Below are positions 9,171 through 18,495 of a stretch of DNA of 64,000 bases, piece after piece; positions within the stretch are counted from its first letter, which is position 1, and the number at the start of each line of letters is the position of its first letter. Source of the stretch: DATHBD01 sp035296325 (GTDB taxonomy: Bacteria; Actinomycetota; Actinomycetes; Mycobacteriales; Micromonosporaceae); the NCBI GenBank assembly GCA_035296325.1, contig DATHBD010000070.1:124001-188000 (forward strand). Direction: 5' to 3'. Under the pieces are notes generated by a model. It worked only from the letters and a program-made list of their open reading frames with translations, did not search any database and was not told the origin of the DNA. The position numbers and the translations under genes were made by a program.

Positions 9171-10238
9171 CTAGTACACGCTTGCGCCGTAGGCGGCGAG
9201 CGCTTCCGTCACCGGCTGGAAGAACGTCGTGCCGCCGGTTCGGCAGTTGCCGCTGCCACCCGAGGTCAGTCCGTAGGCCGTCGTGCCGGCGTACAGCGAA
9301 CCACCGCTGTCCCCGGGCTCGGCGCACACGGTGGTCCGGATGAGCCCTCGCACCGTGCCCTGGGCGTAGTTCACGGTCGCGTTGAGTGCAGTGACCCGAC
9401 CGCTGTGCGTCCCGGTGGTGCTGCCCCGACGGGAGACCGTCATCCCGACCGTCGGGTTGCCCGCCCCGGTGATCTCCTGGCTGCCCACCGTGCCGGACCG
9501 GGGGACGGTGGAATTCGCGCTGTAGTTCACGATCGCGTAGTCGTTACCGGGGAAGCTGCTGCCCGACATGGTCCCCAGCAGGCTGGTCTGGCGGGAGGTG
9601 GCATACCAGACCGAGTTGACACTGCCGCAGTGCCCGGCGGTCAGGAACGCGTACGCTTCGCCACGCCGCACGTTGAAGCCCAACGAGCAGCGGCTGCTGC
9701 CACGGTAGATGGCGTCCCCGCCCGAGATCAGGGTGCTGAAGGCGCCGTTGACGCGCTCCACCCGGACCGCGGAGCCGAGACTCGAGGTGACGGCGGTCAG
9801 CGCGGCGAGCCGCTCGGCGGAGACCGTCGCGTCGACCGAGACCTGGACCTGGTTGGTCGCCGGATCCACCGCCCATGCCGTGCCGGGGATCCGGGCCGCC
9901 TCGTCCAAGGTGGACACGGTCTGCTGAAGCTGCGCGGCGGTGCGGGTCACAAGCTTGGGGACGGCGCCGGCGGACCGGACGGTCTGTGCGGTCGCCGCGT
10001 CGGTCACCGTGACGACGAGCCGCCCGGTGCCGCCGTCGATGTAGGCGCCCGCGGTACGTGCGCCCAGGCGTTCGGTCAGCGCCGACCCGGCGGTCGCGGT
10101 GGCGACACTGTCACCGGCGAGTGGGGCGGCGGAAGCGGGGGATGCGAGGAGCCCGAGTCCGAGGGATCCGGTGCCGAGCAGAACGATGGAAGCGACGATG
10201 GTCGCTGTACGGGGAATTGAAGACCTTGTGAGTCTCAC
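9171..10238 (-). CDS. Secreted S1 family serine protease (streptogrisin type)
   Basis: 355 residues. A GTG start with a GGAGG site five bases upstream gives a signal peptide (IVASIVLLGTGSLGLGLLA, cleaved near ASAAP), a pro-region of about 130 residues, then a chymotrypsin-fold domain with TAGHC (His), NDYAIV (Asp) and GDSGG (Ser); cysteines are paired as in streptogrisins. It is an extracellular protease activated by removal of the pro-region. A close paralogue lies at 11898-12971 on the same strand, with eccB on the opposite strand between them; both end with nearly the same (A/T)AYG(A/V)SVY tail. Confidence 0.92.
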   Translation of the reverse strand: MRLTRSSIPRTATIVASIVLLGTGSLGLGLLASPASAAPLAGDSVATATAGSALTERLGARTAGAYIDGGTGRLVVTVTDAATAQTVRSAGAVPKLVTRTAAQLQQTVSTLDEAARIPGTAWAVDPATNQVQVSVDATVSAERLAALTAVTSSLGSAVRVERVNGAFSTLISGGDAIYRGSSRCSLGFNVRRGEAYAFLTAGHCGSVNSVWYATSRQTSLLGTMSGSSFPGNDYAIVNYSANSTVPRSGTVGSQEITGAGNPTVGMTVSRRGSTTGTHSGRVTALNATVNYAQGTVRGLIRTTVCAEPGDSGGSLYAGTTAYGLTSGGSGNCRTGGTTFFQPVTEALAAYGASVY

Positions 10239-10445
10239 ACCAACCTCCGGGGATGAGGAGCGAGTATTCATCGTCCCACCGGATTAATCGATTAGCGTGA
10301 TCGTTCAGTAACTATTTGTAAAAGGCCGATGTCGCGCCCCGCACGTTGTTCACACCCGCTGTTGTCGTCCGGCCAGCCGAGCCGGGGCGTCAGCGCCTAT
10401 GGTGTCTGTCGCGGGCCGGCACGGTAGCCGGTACAGGGAGGGTCG

Positions 10446-11870
10446 ATGCCGTCACGGCAGGATCAACTGCACTCGCACCAGTTCCTGATGCAGCGCGTGG
10501 TCGCGGCGCTGATCACGCACCAGCCCGACTCGGCACGGTCGCCGCTGCGCCAGGCGAGCGGCGCGGCCATCGCCAGCGTGCTGGTGGCCGCCCTGGCGCT
10601 GGGCGGGACCGCCGCGTACGCCGCGGTCGCCGACAGACGCAAGGTGAACTGGCAGGACGCGACAAAAGTCTTCGTGGAGAAGGAAACCGGCGCTCAGTAC
10701 GTGTACTCCGAGGCCGACCGGAAGCTGCACCCGGTGCTCAATTACGCCTCCGCCATGCTGATCGTCAATTCGCCTCAGGCGCGCACCGTGACGGCACGCC
10801 GCTCAGCCCTGGCCAAGGCACCGCTCGGGGCCACGTGGGGTATTCCATCAGCACCGAACTCGCTGCCGTCCACTTCGGATATGATCGTCAAGCCGTGGAC
10901 CCTGTGCTCGACCACGACCCACACGTCGTCGGGTACGCGAAGTGTTCTGGCGGTTGGCACGGAGGCCAGCGGCGGATACGTCCTGAGCGTTCCGAAACCC
11001 GGCAGCACCGCCGACGCCCTGCTGATCTCCTCAGCTGACGGCACCTCGTACCTGGTGTACGACAACCACCGCTTCCGCATCCCCCAGCCGCAACCGGTCC
11101 TGGTGGCATTCGGCTGGAGCGGCCGACAGCCGGCACCGTTGGCGACGGCTGTCATCAACGCCGTCCCGGCCGGGCCCGACCTCAAGCCCTCGGCGGTTCC
11201 GGACCGGGGAACGCGCTCCGGGGTGCTGAACGTCAAGATTGGACAGATGTACCGGTCGCAGGCCCGGCCCGGAGTGTTCCAGTCCGCGGTCGCTCTCGCC
11301 GACGGCGTGGTCGACATCTCCGACGTTCAGGCGAGACTGCTCAACACCGATCCGGCGACCACCACGGTGCCGATCACGCTCGACGCGGCGCAGTACGCGA
11401 GCCTCCCCCGATCGAGGAACCGCCTGGACCCGGCCACGGGTGGCCGGGCACTCCCGACCGAGGTCCCCCAACTCGTGAACGCGGAACGGTCGGTGTGCCT
11501 GACGATCGCTCAGGCCGCCGATGGCGTTGCCGCGGTACGGGTGGACGGGACTGCGCCCGACGGGCCGCCTACCGGCGAAACCGGCGCCGTCAACGCTCTG
11601 GCGGATCGGGTGTCGGTGCCTCGCGGGCGCGGGGTCCTGGTGGAATCCGCAGCGTCACCCGATGCCGACCGGGGAACCGGCACGGTCAGTGTCATCACGG
11701 ATTCCGGCCTACGGTACGCGGTCGCCAGCCGCGAGGTGCTGGCCAACCTTGGGTACGGCAAGGTCGCGATCCAGCACATGCCGGCGGAGTTGGTATCGCT
11801 GCTCCCTGCTGGCCCCACGCTCGATCCCGGGACCGCGCGAAACCCGGTGTTGGCCACCGCACCGCGTTAA
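10446..11870 (+). CDS. eccB: Type VII secretion protein EccB
   Basis: 474 residues. The start MPSRQDQLHSHQFLMQRVVAALI followed by one membrane helix (about residues 40-62) and a long extracytoplasmic domain with LNYASAMLI and EVPQLV segments is typical of EccB, a core membrane component of ESX/type VII secretion machines. A GGGAGG site precedes the ATG. No eccC, eccD, eccE, mycosin or WXG100 genes occur in the window, so this is an orphan copy; the flanking secreted proteases are of the S1 family, not mycosins (S8). Confidence 0.9.
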   Translation: MPSRQDQLHSHQFLMQRVVAALITHQPDSARSPLRQASGAAIASVLVAALALGGTAAYAAVADRRKVNWQDATKVFVEKETGAQYVYSEADRKLHPVLNYASAMLIVNSPQARTVTARRSALAKAPLGATWGIPSAPNSLPSTSDMIVKPWTLCSTTTHTSSGTRSVLAVGTEASGGYVLSVPKPGSTADALLISSADGTSYLVYDNHRFRIPQPQPVLVAFGWSGRQPAPLATAVINAVPAGPDLKPSAVPDRGTRSGVLNVKIGQMYRSQARPGVFQSAVALADGVVDISDVQARLLNTDPATTTVPITLDAAQYASLPRSRNRLDPATGGRALPTEVPQLVNAERSVCLTIAQAADGVAAVRVDGTAPDGPPTGETGAVNALADRVSVPRGRGVLVESAASPDADRGTGTVSVITDSGLRYAVASREVLANLGYGKVAIQHMPAELVSLLPAGPTLDPGTARNPVLATAPR

Positions 11871-11883
11871 CCGGCCCGCGGCA

Positions 11884-11899
11884 CCGGTCCCCACCGGTT
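11884..11899. terminator. Short hairpin between convergent eccB and protease genes
   Basis: ACCGGT, four bases, ACCGGT: a six-base-pair stem with CCCC loop in the 27-base gap between the convergent eccB (ends 11870) and protease (ends 11898). It could act in both directions but is short, so the call is weak. Confidence 0.35.
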
Positions 11900-12971
11900 A
11901 GTACACACTGACGCCGTAGGCGGTGAGCGCTTCGACCACCGGCTGGAAGAACGATCTGCTCTGGGCCGCGCAGTCGTCGCTGCCACCCGAGTTGAGCCCG
12001 AAGGCGACCGTCCCCGAGAACAGCGGGCCACCGCTGTCGCCGGGCAACACGCAGATGTCGGTGACGATCAGGCCGCTGACCCTGGTGCCGTTCTGATAGT
12101 TCACCACCGCGTTGAGGGCGAGCACCCGGCCGCTGCCGGATCCGCTGGTGGCCCCGAGCGCGGTGACGTCCTGATGGACGACCGGGGTCGCCGCTGAGGT
12201 GATGTCCTGGGTGCCCGCCGCGCCCGGGTGCGCGGCGCTCGAGTCGTCGCTGTAGTACACGATGGCGTAGTCGTTGTCCGGGAAGCTGCTGCCACCGACG
12301 CTGCCCAGCAGCGACCTGCGCAGAGTCGGAGCCGCGTACCAGGTGGGTGCCGCGTTACCGCAGTGCCCGGCGGTCAGGAATCCGTACTGGGCGCCCCGGC
12401 GCACGTTGAACCCGAGCGTGCACCGGTTCACCCCGCCGTAGATCGCGGAGCCACCCATGACCCGGGTCGTGAATGCGCCGGTTACCCGCTCCACCCGAAC
12501 CGCGGCGCCGAAGCTTGACGTCACAGCGGTGAGAGCGGCAAACCGGTCAGCGGAGACCGTACTGTCGGCCCAGACTTCAACCTGGTTTGTCTCCGGGTTG
12601 ACCGCCCACCCGGTGCCGGGAATCTGCGGTGCCGCTGCCAGGGCCGACGTGACCGAGCGAAGTTGTGCGCCACTGCGGGCAACCGGTTTCGCCACGGCGC
12701 CGGCACTGCGGGCGGTCCTCGCGCCCGCGGCATCGGTGACCGTCACCACGAGTTCGCCGGTGGCCCGGTCGATGTAGGAGCCGGCGCTCCGGGCGTCCAG
12801 CAGGCGGGCGAGCGTCGACGCGGTGGCCACGGCCGCTGGGTCGCCGGCCCGCAATGTGGCAGCCGAGGCGGAGGATGCGAACAAGCCGCGGCCCACCAGG
12901 CCGGCAACGAGCAGCCCCACGCCGACGGCGACTGCTGCGGCTCTTGGCAGCGAAACGTGCGTGGGTCCCAC
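11898..12971 (-). CDS. Secreted S1 family serine protease (paralogue of the 9171-10238 gene)
   Basis: 357 residues. The GTG start is preceded by GGGGAGG. After a signal peptide (VAVGVGLLVAGLVGRGLFA) and pro-region comes the catalytic domain with TAGHC, NDYAIVYY and GDSGG. It aligns along its whole length by eye with the protease 1.7 kb away, including the pro-region phrases and the C-terminal AYGVSVY, so the two arose by duplication. It is expected to be exported by Sec and self-processed outside the cell. Confidence 0.92.
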   Translation of the reverse strand: MGPTHVSLPRAAAVAVGVGLLVAGLVGRGLFASSASAATLRAGDPAAVATASTLARLLDARSAGSYIDRATGELVVTVTDAAGARTARSAGAVAKPVARSGAQLRSVTSALAAAPQIPGTGWAVNPETNQVEVWADSTVSADRFAALTAVTSSFGAAVRVERVTGAFTTRVMGGSAIYGGVNRCTLGFNVRRGAQYGFLTAGHCGNAAPTWYAAPTLRRSLLGSVGGSSFPDNDYAIVYYSDDSSAAHPGAAGTQDITSAATPVVHQDVTALGATSGSGSGRVLALNAVVNYQNGTRVSGLIVTDICVLPGDSGGPLFSGTVAFGLNSGGSDDCAAQSRSFFQPVVEALTAYGVSVY

Positions 12972-13041
12972 TCGACCTCCCCGTGGCCGCTCCGGCCCGC
13001 CTGGCAGCGAGTCGGTTCGAAGTCGGAGGAACCCTACACAG

Positions 13042-13101
13042 CGACGTCGGGGAAGTCATCCCCCGGCACGGTGGCCGGCCGGAGCGACTCCCCCGACGTC
13101 G
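13042..13101. repeat. 60-bp inverted repeat with 16-bp arms
   Basis: Arms 13042-13057 and 13086-13101 are complementary at 15 of 16 positions (CGACGTCGGGGAAGTC against the complement of GACTCCCCCGACGTCG), separated by 28 bases. It lies between the end of the AA10 oxygenase (13132) and the start of the downstream protease (12971). It may be a terminator for the former, a regulatory site of the latter, or a small repeat element; sequence alone does not decide. Confidence 0.6.
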
Positions 13102-13131
13102 GAGTGCGCGTGTTGCGACGTACCTCGGCGG

Positions 13132-14295
13132 TTAGGCGACGGTGCAGGTGAGGGTGGGCGCTCCACCACTTCCTGAGCCGATGAAACCGAAGTCGCGCGT
13201 GGCACCTGGGGCGATGCTGCCGTTCCAGGTGTGGTTGCGGAACGTGAGGTTACCCGCGCCGTTCCTGGTCATTGCGGCGCTCCACACCTGCGCGACGTCC
13301 TGGCCGTCGCCGTAGGTCAGGTTGACCGTCCATCCGGAGATCGATGCGGACCCGGTGTTGGTGACGACGATCCCACCCTGGAAGCCGCCCGGCCAGTTTC
13401 TCGGCGGCGTGTAGGTGGCGGTGCAGCCACCCGTGCCCCCCGGGGCCGGCGCCGACGAGGTGAGCGGCGGAGGCTCCACCGGCGGCGTGGTGACCACCGG
13501 GGACGTCCCTGGCGGCTCGGTAACCGGCGGCTCGGTGACCGGCGGCCGGGTGATCGGCGGGTTGTTGGTGCCCCCGGTGGTACCGACACCGGTGACCTGG
13601 CCGTTGCCACCGTCGAACACCACGTCCGAGCAGTTGTAGAACGTCTCGGTGCTGTCCGAGCGGGACCAGACCGAGTAGATGATGTGCCGACCGGTCTTGC
13701 CCGCCGGGAGCCGCGCCGACCAGGTGTAGCGGCCGTCGTTGGTGCCCGGGCCGCCGATCGACGTGGGGTCGGTGGCCTGCGAGAACGGCGTCGCCTCGAG
13801 GTCGCTCCAGGCCAGCGGACGGGTCGGGCTCCAGCTGTCCTTGGTGATGTAGAGGTAGAAGGTGCCCGGGTGCTTCGCCCAGTTGTTGTAGTCGAACGTC
13901 ATGGTGGCGCCCGAGGTCAGGTGGGTGACCGGCCAGTCGGCACGGGCCAGGTTGAACCCGGAGAAGTTGTACGGTCCACCGGTACCGCCGCTGCACAGCT
14001 GGCCGTCCGGGATGAATCCGGCCCGCCGACCCGCGCCGTCCGAGCGCAGCACCGCGAACCAGTTGTAGAGCGCGCCGGCGCCGCTCTGGGCCACCGCCGC
14101 GGCACAGGCGGGGTTCTTCGGAACGATGTTGCCACTCGAGCCGGACAAGCCGTCCTGCCAGCACAGATATGTGCGGCTTCCAGGCCTCATCATGGCGCCG
14201 TGCGCGGAGGCGGCGCCCGGGTTCACGATGGCCGCCAGCCCGGCGGCCAATACCGTGATGGTGGAGTACACCATCATTTTGCGGACAAGCTTCAC
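13132..14295 (-). CDS. AA10 lytic polysaccharide monooxygenase with C-terminal CBM2
   Basis: 387 residues. A GTG start follows GAGAGGA. The signal peptide ends at ASA and the mature protein begins with His32 (HGAMMRPGSR), which with His142 (WAKHPG) forms the copper histidine brace. The oxygenase domain runs to about residue 225, then a Pro/Thr-rich linker of about 50 residues and a CBM2 (CTATYTPPRNWPGGFQ, SGWTVNLTYG, WNGSIAPG). Such enzymes oxidatively cut crystalline cellulose or chitin outside the cell; the CBM2 and the tryptophan pattern favour cellulose, but substrate is not certain. Confidence 0.93.
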   Translation of the reverse strand: MKLVRKMMVYSTITVLAAGLAAIVNPGAASAHGAMMRPGSRTYLCWQDGLSGSSGNIVPKNPACAAAVAQSGAGALYNWFAVLRSDGAGRRAGFIPDGQLCSGGTGGPYNFSGFNLARADWPVTHLTSGATMTFDYNNWAKHPGTFYLYITKDSWSPTRPLAWSDLEATPFSQATDPTSIGGPGTNDGRYTWSARLPAGKTGRHIIYSVWSRSDSTETFYNCSDVVFDGGNGQVTGVGTTGGTNNPPITRPPVTEPPVTEPPGTSPVVTTPPVEPPPLTSSAPAPGGTGGCTATYTPPRNWPGGFQGGIVVTNTGSASISGWTVNLTYGDGQDVAQVWSAAMTRNGAGNLTFRNHTWNGSIAPGATRDFGFIGSGSGGAPTLTCTVA

Positions 14296-14525
14296 TTGAT
14301 ATCCTCTCTAGGCCGAAGCGCAGAGACGACGAGGACCCAACCCGGTCATCCATGCTGGCGGGCACGCACCAAGGGCGGGAGGGCGTGCTGACTCGGGCGT
14401 CCGTTACAGACGCACCCGGTACATGTCTCGGCACGTCGGCTTGGCGTGCCATCGACATCACCAGATTGTCACGGAGCGGTTAACAAGGCAATCACGCTGA
14501 CAGATTTCTAAGGCTCACTTAAACC

Positions 14526-16583
14526 TCAGATTTCCCAGACCTCCACCGAGCCGGTGTCCCCCGAGCGCCAATACGCCAACAGACAACGACCATCCGCGTC
14601 GATGGCAGCACGGACCCAATCCGCCTCGGGGCGCTCGACCCGGAAAAGTTCCTGTCCGGTCTCGGCCTCCTGCAATGAAACATTCGCGGCACTGGATGCC
14701 GACCCGACCTCCGCCACCGTCAGAAGGCATCCGTCCGGGCTGTACATCTGCGCGGCGAACCCGTTCGCCACGGTGCGATCGGCGTACCCGGAGTACAACC
14801 GGTGGAGGTCCTCCCCGACCAGCTCCTCGACCCGGGCACCGGTGGCGAGATCCCACACCGTCGCCACGTCCCGGCGGTACCGGCCGGCCTGCACCTGCCT
14901 TCCGCTCTCCGCGACCAGCCGCCACCGGGCCTCGTCGACAAGCGCGAGCCGGACCGGGCCCGACTCCCGGAACGTCGCCGTCCGCCGCCCGGTCACGACA
15001 TCCATCACATCGAACCGGCCCGACGCGTCACAGGTGACCTGGGACAGGTTCCCGGCGGGGCTGCGGAACACTCTCGCCCACCCGGCAGTCGCGTCGTGCA
15101 CGGGCCGCAGCTCGTTCAGCACCGCGCCGTTGGACACCGACCGGATCCGGACGTGGCTGCCATTGTCAGCTGCCTCGATCAACGTACGACGGTCCGGGGT
15201 GAGCAGCCACTCCCCCGGTACATGCAGCTCATAACGCTTGACCGGACTGGTGGCCATCGCGGTGTGGAACCGGCTGGTGCCCAGCACCGCGCCGGGCGGC
15301 ACCGGGGCACCGGGGGCCACCCGCCGTTCCAGCAGGACACCCTTCCGCGGGGCGGTCAGGTCGTACACCCGGTCGTCGGCGGTGCGCACCTGAGCCAGCA
15401 CCGCCTCGGCGGGGTACGACTCATGCTCTGCGACCAACCAGCGCAGCAGCCGGCCCCCGGCTTCGGGCAGATCCCAGCACAACGGCTCGACCCGCCATGC
15501 CGGCCGCTGTGCCGATACCCGGCGGTCGGCCCCTCCGGTGGCCCACCGAGCGGCCCCCCGGATCACCGCCAGCTCCGGGTCCGGGGCGTGCCGGACCGGT
15601 CGACCCAGGCCGCTCTGCAGGATCGACCGGGCCAGCGGGAGCCGTGAACCGCCCCCCAGCAGCACCACCGCCGAAACCTGGCTGACACTCTCGCCGGCAC
15701 GGGCCAGCTGCGCGCGGCAGCTGCCCAGCAGCCAGCGCAGTCCCGGCTCGGCGAAGCGCTCCAGCCCGGCCCGGTCCAGCCGGTACGGCGGCGCGCCGGG
15801 GGCGATCCGATCGAGTACCTCGTCGGCGTCGTCGAGTTCGTGCTTGAGCCGGCGGACGAAGTCCCCGGCCGCGTAGTACAGCCGTGAGCCGTCATCGCCT
15901 CCGGTGGCGAGGATGGGCTCGATCCACTCCCGCAGTTCCGCACGAAGGTCGCTCATCAGCATGAGGTCGAAGTCGCGCCCGCCCCGCGACGAGTCCTCGG
16001 ATATCTGCACCACAGCGTTGGCGTGCGCCCGCACCAGCGTGACGGTCCAGGTGGCCCCGAGGTCGCAGACCAGGACCAGCGAGCCGTCCGGGAAGTCCGC
16101 CCCGATCTGCGGATCCAGCACGGCCGCCGCCGAATCGCTGACCAGCTCCACGTCGGGGAAGCCGGCTGCCGCTGCGGCGGTGACCATCGCGTCCCGCCGC
16201 GGGTCGCCGATGCGGTAGCTGGAGGGCACGGTCAACACCAACCGCTCGATCCGCACGTCCTGGGTCCGCTCGCTCTCCGCGACGATCGTCTCGAGGTACG
16301 CCGTGAGCATCTGCGGTCCGCTGACCTGCCGCTCGCCCAGCCATACCGGCTCGCCGGTGTCCACGGCTGCCCGGACGCCGTCGACGTAGTGCAGCGGCAT
16401 CGCATCGCGGCGGCGCTGCGCCGCCGCACCGACCAGCAACTCCGCCCGGTCCAGGAAGGCCACGGACGGCCACCGCAATGCCCCGGTTGTCGGCTCGCCG
16501 AGCAGGCTCGCCCGTCCGCCCGCGACGACCGCCGCCGATGTTCCCCACGTGCCGAAATCCACGACCAGGACCGGCTGAGCCAT
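14526..16583 (-). CDS. Hsp70/DnaK-like ATPase with C-terminal propeller-like domain
   Basis: 685 residues. The N-terminal about 390 residues have the actin/Hsp70 ATPase layout: phosphate 1 (VLVVDFGTWGTSAAVV), connect region, phosphate 2 (LVLVCDLGATWTVTLV) and adenosine motif (VVLLGGGSRLPLA). Instead of a DnaK substrate domain the rest contains repeated strand patterns reminiscent of a degenerate beta-propeller (ATVWDLATG, MYSPDGCLLTVAE, DADGRCLLAYW, ending SVEVWEI). The ATG has GGGGGAG upstream; the open frame extends 62 codons further without support. Its function is unknown; a scaffold or sensor ATPase is only a guess. Confidence 0.8.
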   Translation of the reverse strand: MAQPVLVVDFGTWGTSAAVVAGGRASLLGEPTTGALRWPSVAFLDRAELLVGAAAQRRRDAMPLHYVDGVRAAVDTGEPVWLGERQVSGPQMLTAYLETIVAESERTQDVRIERLVLTVPSSYRIGDPRRDAMVTAAAAAGFPDVELVSDSAAAVLDPQIGADFPDGSLVLVCDLGATWTVTLVRAHANAVVQISEDSSRGGRDFDLMLMSDLRAELREWIEPILATGGDDGSRLYYAAGDFVRRLKHELDDADEVLDRIAPGAPPYRLDRAGLERFAEPGLRWLLGSCRAQLARAGESVSQVSAVVLLGGGSRLPLARSILQSGLGRPVRHAPDPELAVIRGAARWATGGADRRVSAQRPAWRVEPLCWDLPEAGGRLLRWLVAEHESYPAEAVLAQVRTADDRVYDLTAPRKGVLLERRVAPGAPVPPGAVLGTSRFHTAMATSPVKRYELHVPGEWLLTPDRRTLIEAADNGSHVRIRSVSNGAVLNELRPVHDATAGWARVFRSPAGNLSQVTCDASGRFDVMDVVTGRRTATFRESGPVRLALVDEARWRLVAESGRQVQAGRYRRDVATVWDLATGARVEELVGEDLHRLYSGYADRTVANGFAAQMYSPDGCLLTVAEVGSASSAANVSLQEAETGQELFRVERPEADWVRAAIDADGRCLLAYWRSGDTGSVEVWEI

Positions 16584-16820
16584 TGCGAATCTCCCCCACC
16601 GCCCGAAGCCGGGCGTCACCGCCCGTCGGACGTTGCCATGCGCCGCCGACCGGTTCCTCCCGGGGGCGTCGACCAGGTGTCTGACCTGCGCCGAAGTCGC
16701 TCCGGTGCCCACATCGGCCTTCCGAGCGGCAGGGTAAGGCCCCGGTGTTACGGCTATATTGCGGCACATCGATAGGTTGGTTCACCGTTTCAACGACCGG
16801 CAGGCGGAAAGCATGCTGCC

Positions 16821-17609
16821 ATGACCCCAGCCTCCGCCATTCCCACGGTTGACCTTCCCGCTGGCGTGGCCATGCCGCTGATCGGTTTCGGCACCTGGCC
16901 GTTGACCGGAGAGCAGGCCTACAGCGCGGCGCGCACCGCTCTGGACATCGGTTACCGCCACCTGGACACCGCGACGATGTACCGCAACGAGGCCGCCATC
17001 GGGCGCGCCCTGCGCGACAGTGGGGTGCCCCGCGATGAGGTGTTCGTCACCACCAAGCTCCCACCGTAGAACGCCGGCCGGGAGCGCGAAACGCTGGCGG
17101 AGAGCCTGCGCGCGTTGGGTCTGGACCGGGTGGATCTCTGGTTGGTGCACTGGCCGCCCGGTCGGTCGGCCCGCCCGCAGACGTGGCGGGAACTGCTCGG
17201 CGCCCGGGACGCCGGGCTGGCCCGGGCGGTGGGCGTGAGCAACTACAGCGTCGCCCAACTCGACGAGCTGATCGACGCCACCGGCGAGGCGCCGGCGGTG
17301 AACCAGATCCCGTGGAGTCCGACGCGGTACGACGCCCGGGTGCTGGCCGAAAACAGGCGGCGCGGGGTGGTCGTCGAGGGGTACAGCCCGCTGAAAGGTA
17401 CAGATCTACGCGACCCGGTGCTGGCCCGGATCGCCGCCGCCCACCACGTCACGCCGGCACAGGTGGTGCTGCGGTGGCACCTCGAGCACGGCATTGCGGT
17501 GATCCCGAAGTCGGCGCAGCCCGAACGGATGGCGACAAACCTGGACCTGACCTCCTTCTCACTCACGGAGGAGGAGGTCAGGTCCGTCGACGGCCTCTCG
17601 GCGCGGTGA
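16821..17609 (+). pseudogene. Aldo/keto reductase interrupted by one in-frame amber codon
   Basis: The frame encodes a 2,5-diketogluconate-reductase-type aldo/keto reductase: IGFGTWPLTG, DIGYRHLDTA (catalytic Asp), MYRNE (catalytic Tyr), TKLPP (catalytic Lys), LVHWPP (His), VGVSNY, and VIPKSAQPERM for NADPH. A TAG at 17067-17069 falls between TKLPP and NAGRERETL in the same frame, where a glutamate is expected, so a single G-to-T change (GAG to TAG) explains it. Everything downstream is intact, so this is a recent mutation, a sequencing error or a readthrough site. It is convergent with the ABC operon, 13 bases away. Confidence 0.85.
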
Positions 17610-17622
17610 CCTGACGCCGGCG

Positions 17623-18495
17623 TTACTTCTCGACGTCGTCGGCCACCCGGGTGACGAGCTGGGTCGGGTTGACGAAGCGCAGCGCGATCAGCAGCAGCAC
17701 CAACATCGAGAGCATGTACACCACCGCCATGGCGTCCACCGACTGCTGTGCCCTGATGCCCGCCGCCGACATGGAGAAGTACAACGCCGTGACCAGTGTC
17801 TGGCTCTCCGGCCCGGCGGTGAGGAAGGTCAACTCGAACATGCCGACCGTCCGTACCAGAACCAGCACCGACGCCGCGAGCATGCCCGGCACCAGCAGCG
17901 GCAGCAGGATGCGCCGGAAGACCGCGAGGGTGTTGGCTCCGGACATCCGGGCGGCCGCCTCGATCTTGGGATCGATCTGCTCGATGAACGGCGTCATCGT
18001 GAGCACCACGAATGGTGCCGACGGAACCAGGTTCGCCAGCACCACGCCGGTCAGCGTGCCGGCGAGGTGGAACTTGTAGAGCACCGTCGCCAACGGGATG
18101 CCGTACGTGATCGGCGGCACCATGATCGGCAGCAGGAAGAGCAGCAGTACCAGCTTCTTGCCCGGGAAGTTCCGCCGGGCAAGGGCGTACGCCGCCGGCG
18201 CACCGACCAGCACGGAGATGATCACCACGAGCAGCGCCACCTGCACGGTGACTGTCAGCACCTGGAACAGGCCGAACTCCCGCCAGGCCTGGGCGTAGTA
18301 CTGCATCGAGTACGACTTCGGCAACCAACTGCCGAACCACTGCTCGCCCACCGAGTTGACGATCACGACGCCGACGACGCCCAGCAGGTTGATGAAGAAG
18401 AACACCACGATCGTCCACAGCAGCCAGGTGCCCGGCTTCGCGACGATGCGACGCCGGGTCGGCGCGGCCGCCCCGAGTGATGCCTGCGCGGCCAT
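17623..18495 (-). CDS. ABC transporter permease (polyamine/iron/thiamine type), second subunit
   Basis: 290 residues with six predicted membrane helices and the EAA-type loop (EAAARMSGANTLAVFRRILLP) that contacts the ATPase. It is the last gene of a four-gene minus-strand operon and its start overlaps the stop of the preceding permease by one base. It pairs with that protein to form the membrane channel of an importer whose binding protein resembles spermidine/putrescine or iron binders. Confidence 0.88.
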   Translation of the reverse strand: MAAQASLGAAAPTRRRIVAKPGTWLLWTIVVFFFINLLGVVGVVIVNSVGEQWFGSWLPKSYSMQYYAQAWREFGLFQVLTVTVQVALLVVIISVLVGAPAAYALARRNFPGKKLVLLLFLLPIMVPPITYGIPLATVLYKFHLAGTLTGVVLANLVPSAPFVVLTMTPFIEQIDPKIEAAARMSGANTLAVFRRILLPLLVPGMLAASVLVLVRTVGMFELTFLTAGPESQTLVTALYFSMSAAGIRAQQSVDAMAVVYMLSMLVLLLIALRFVNPTQLVTRVADDVEK

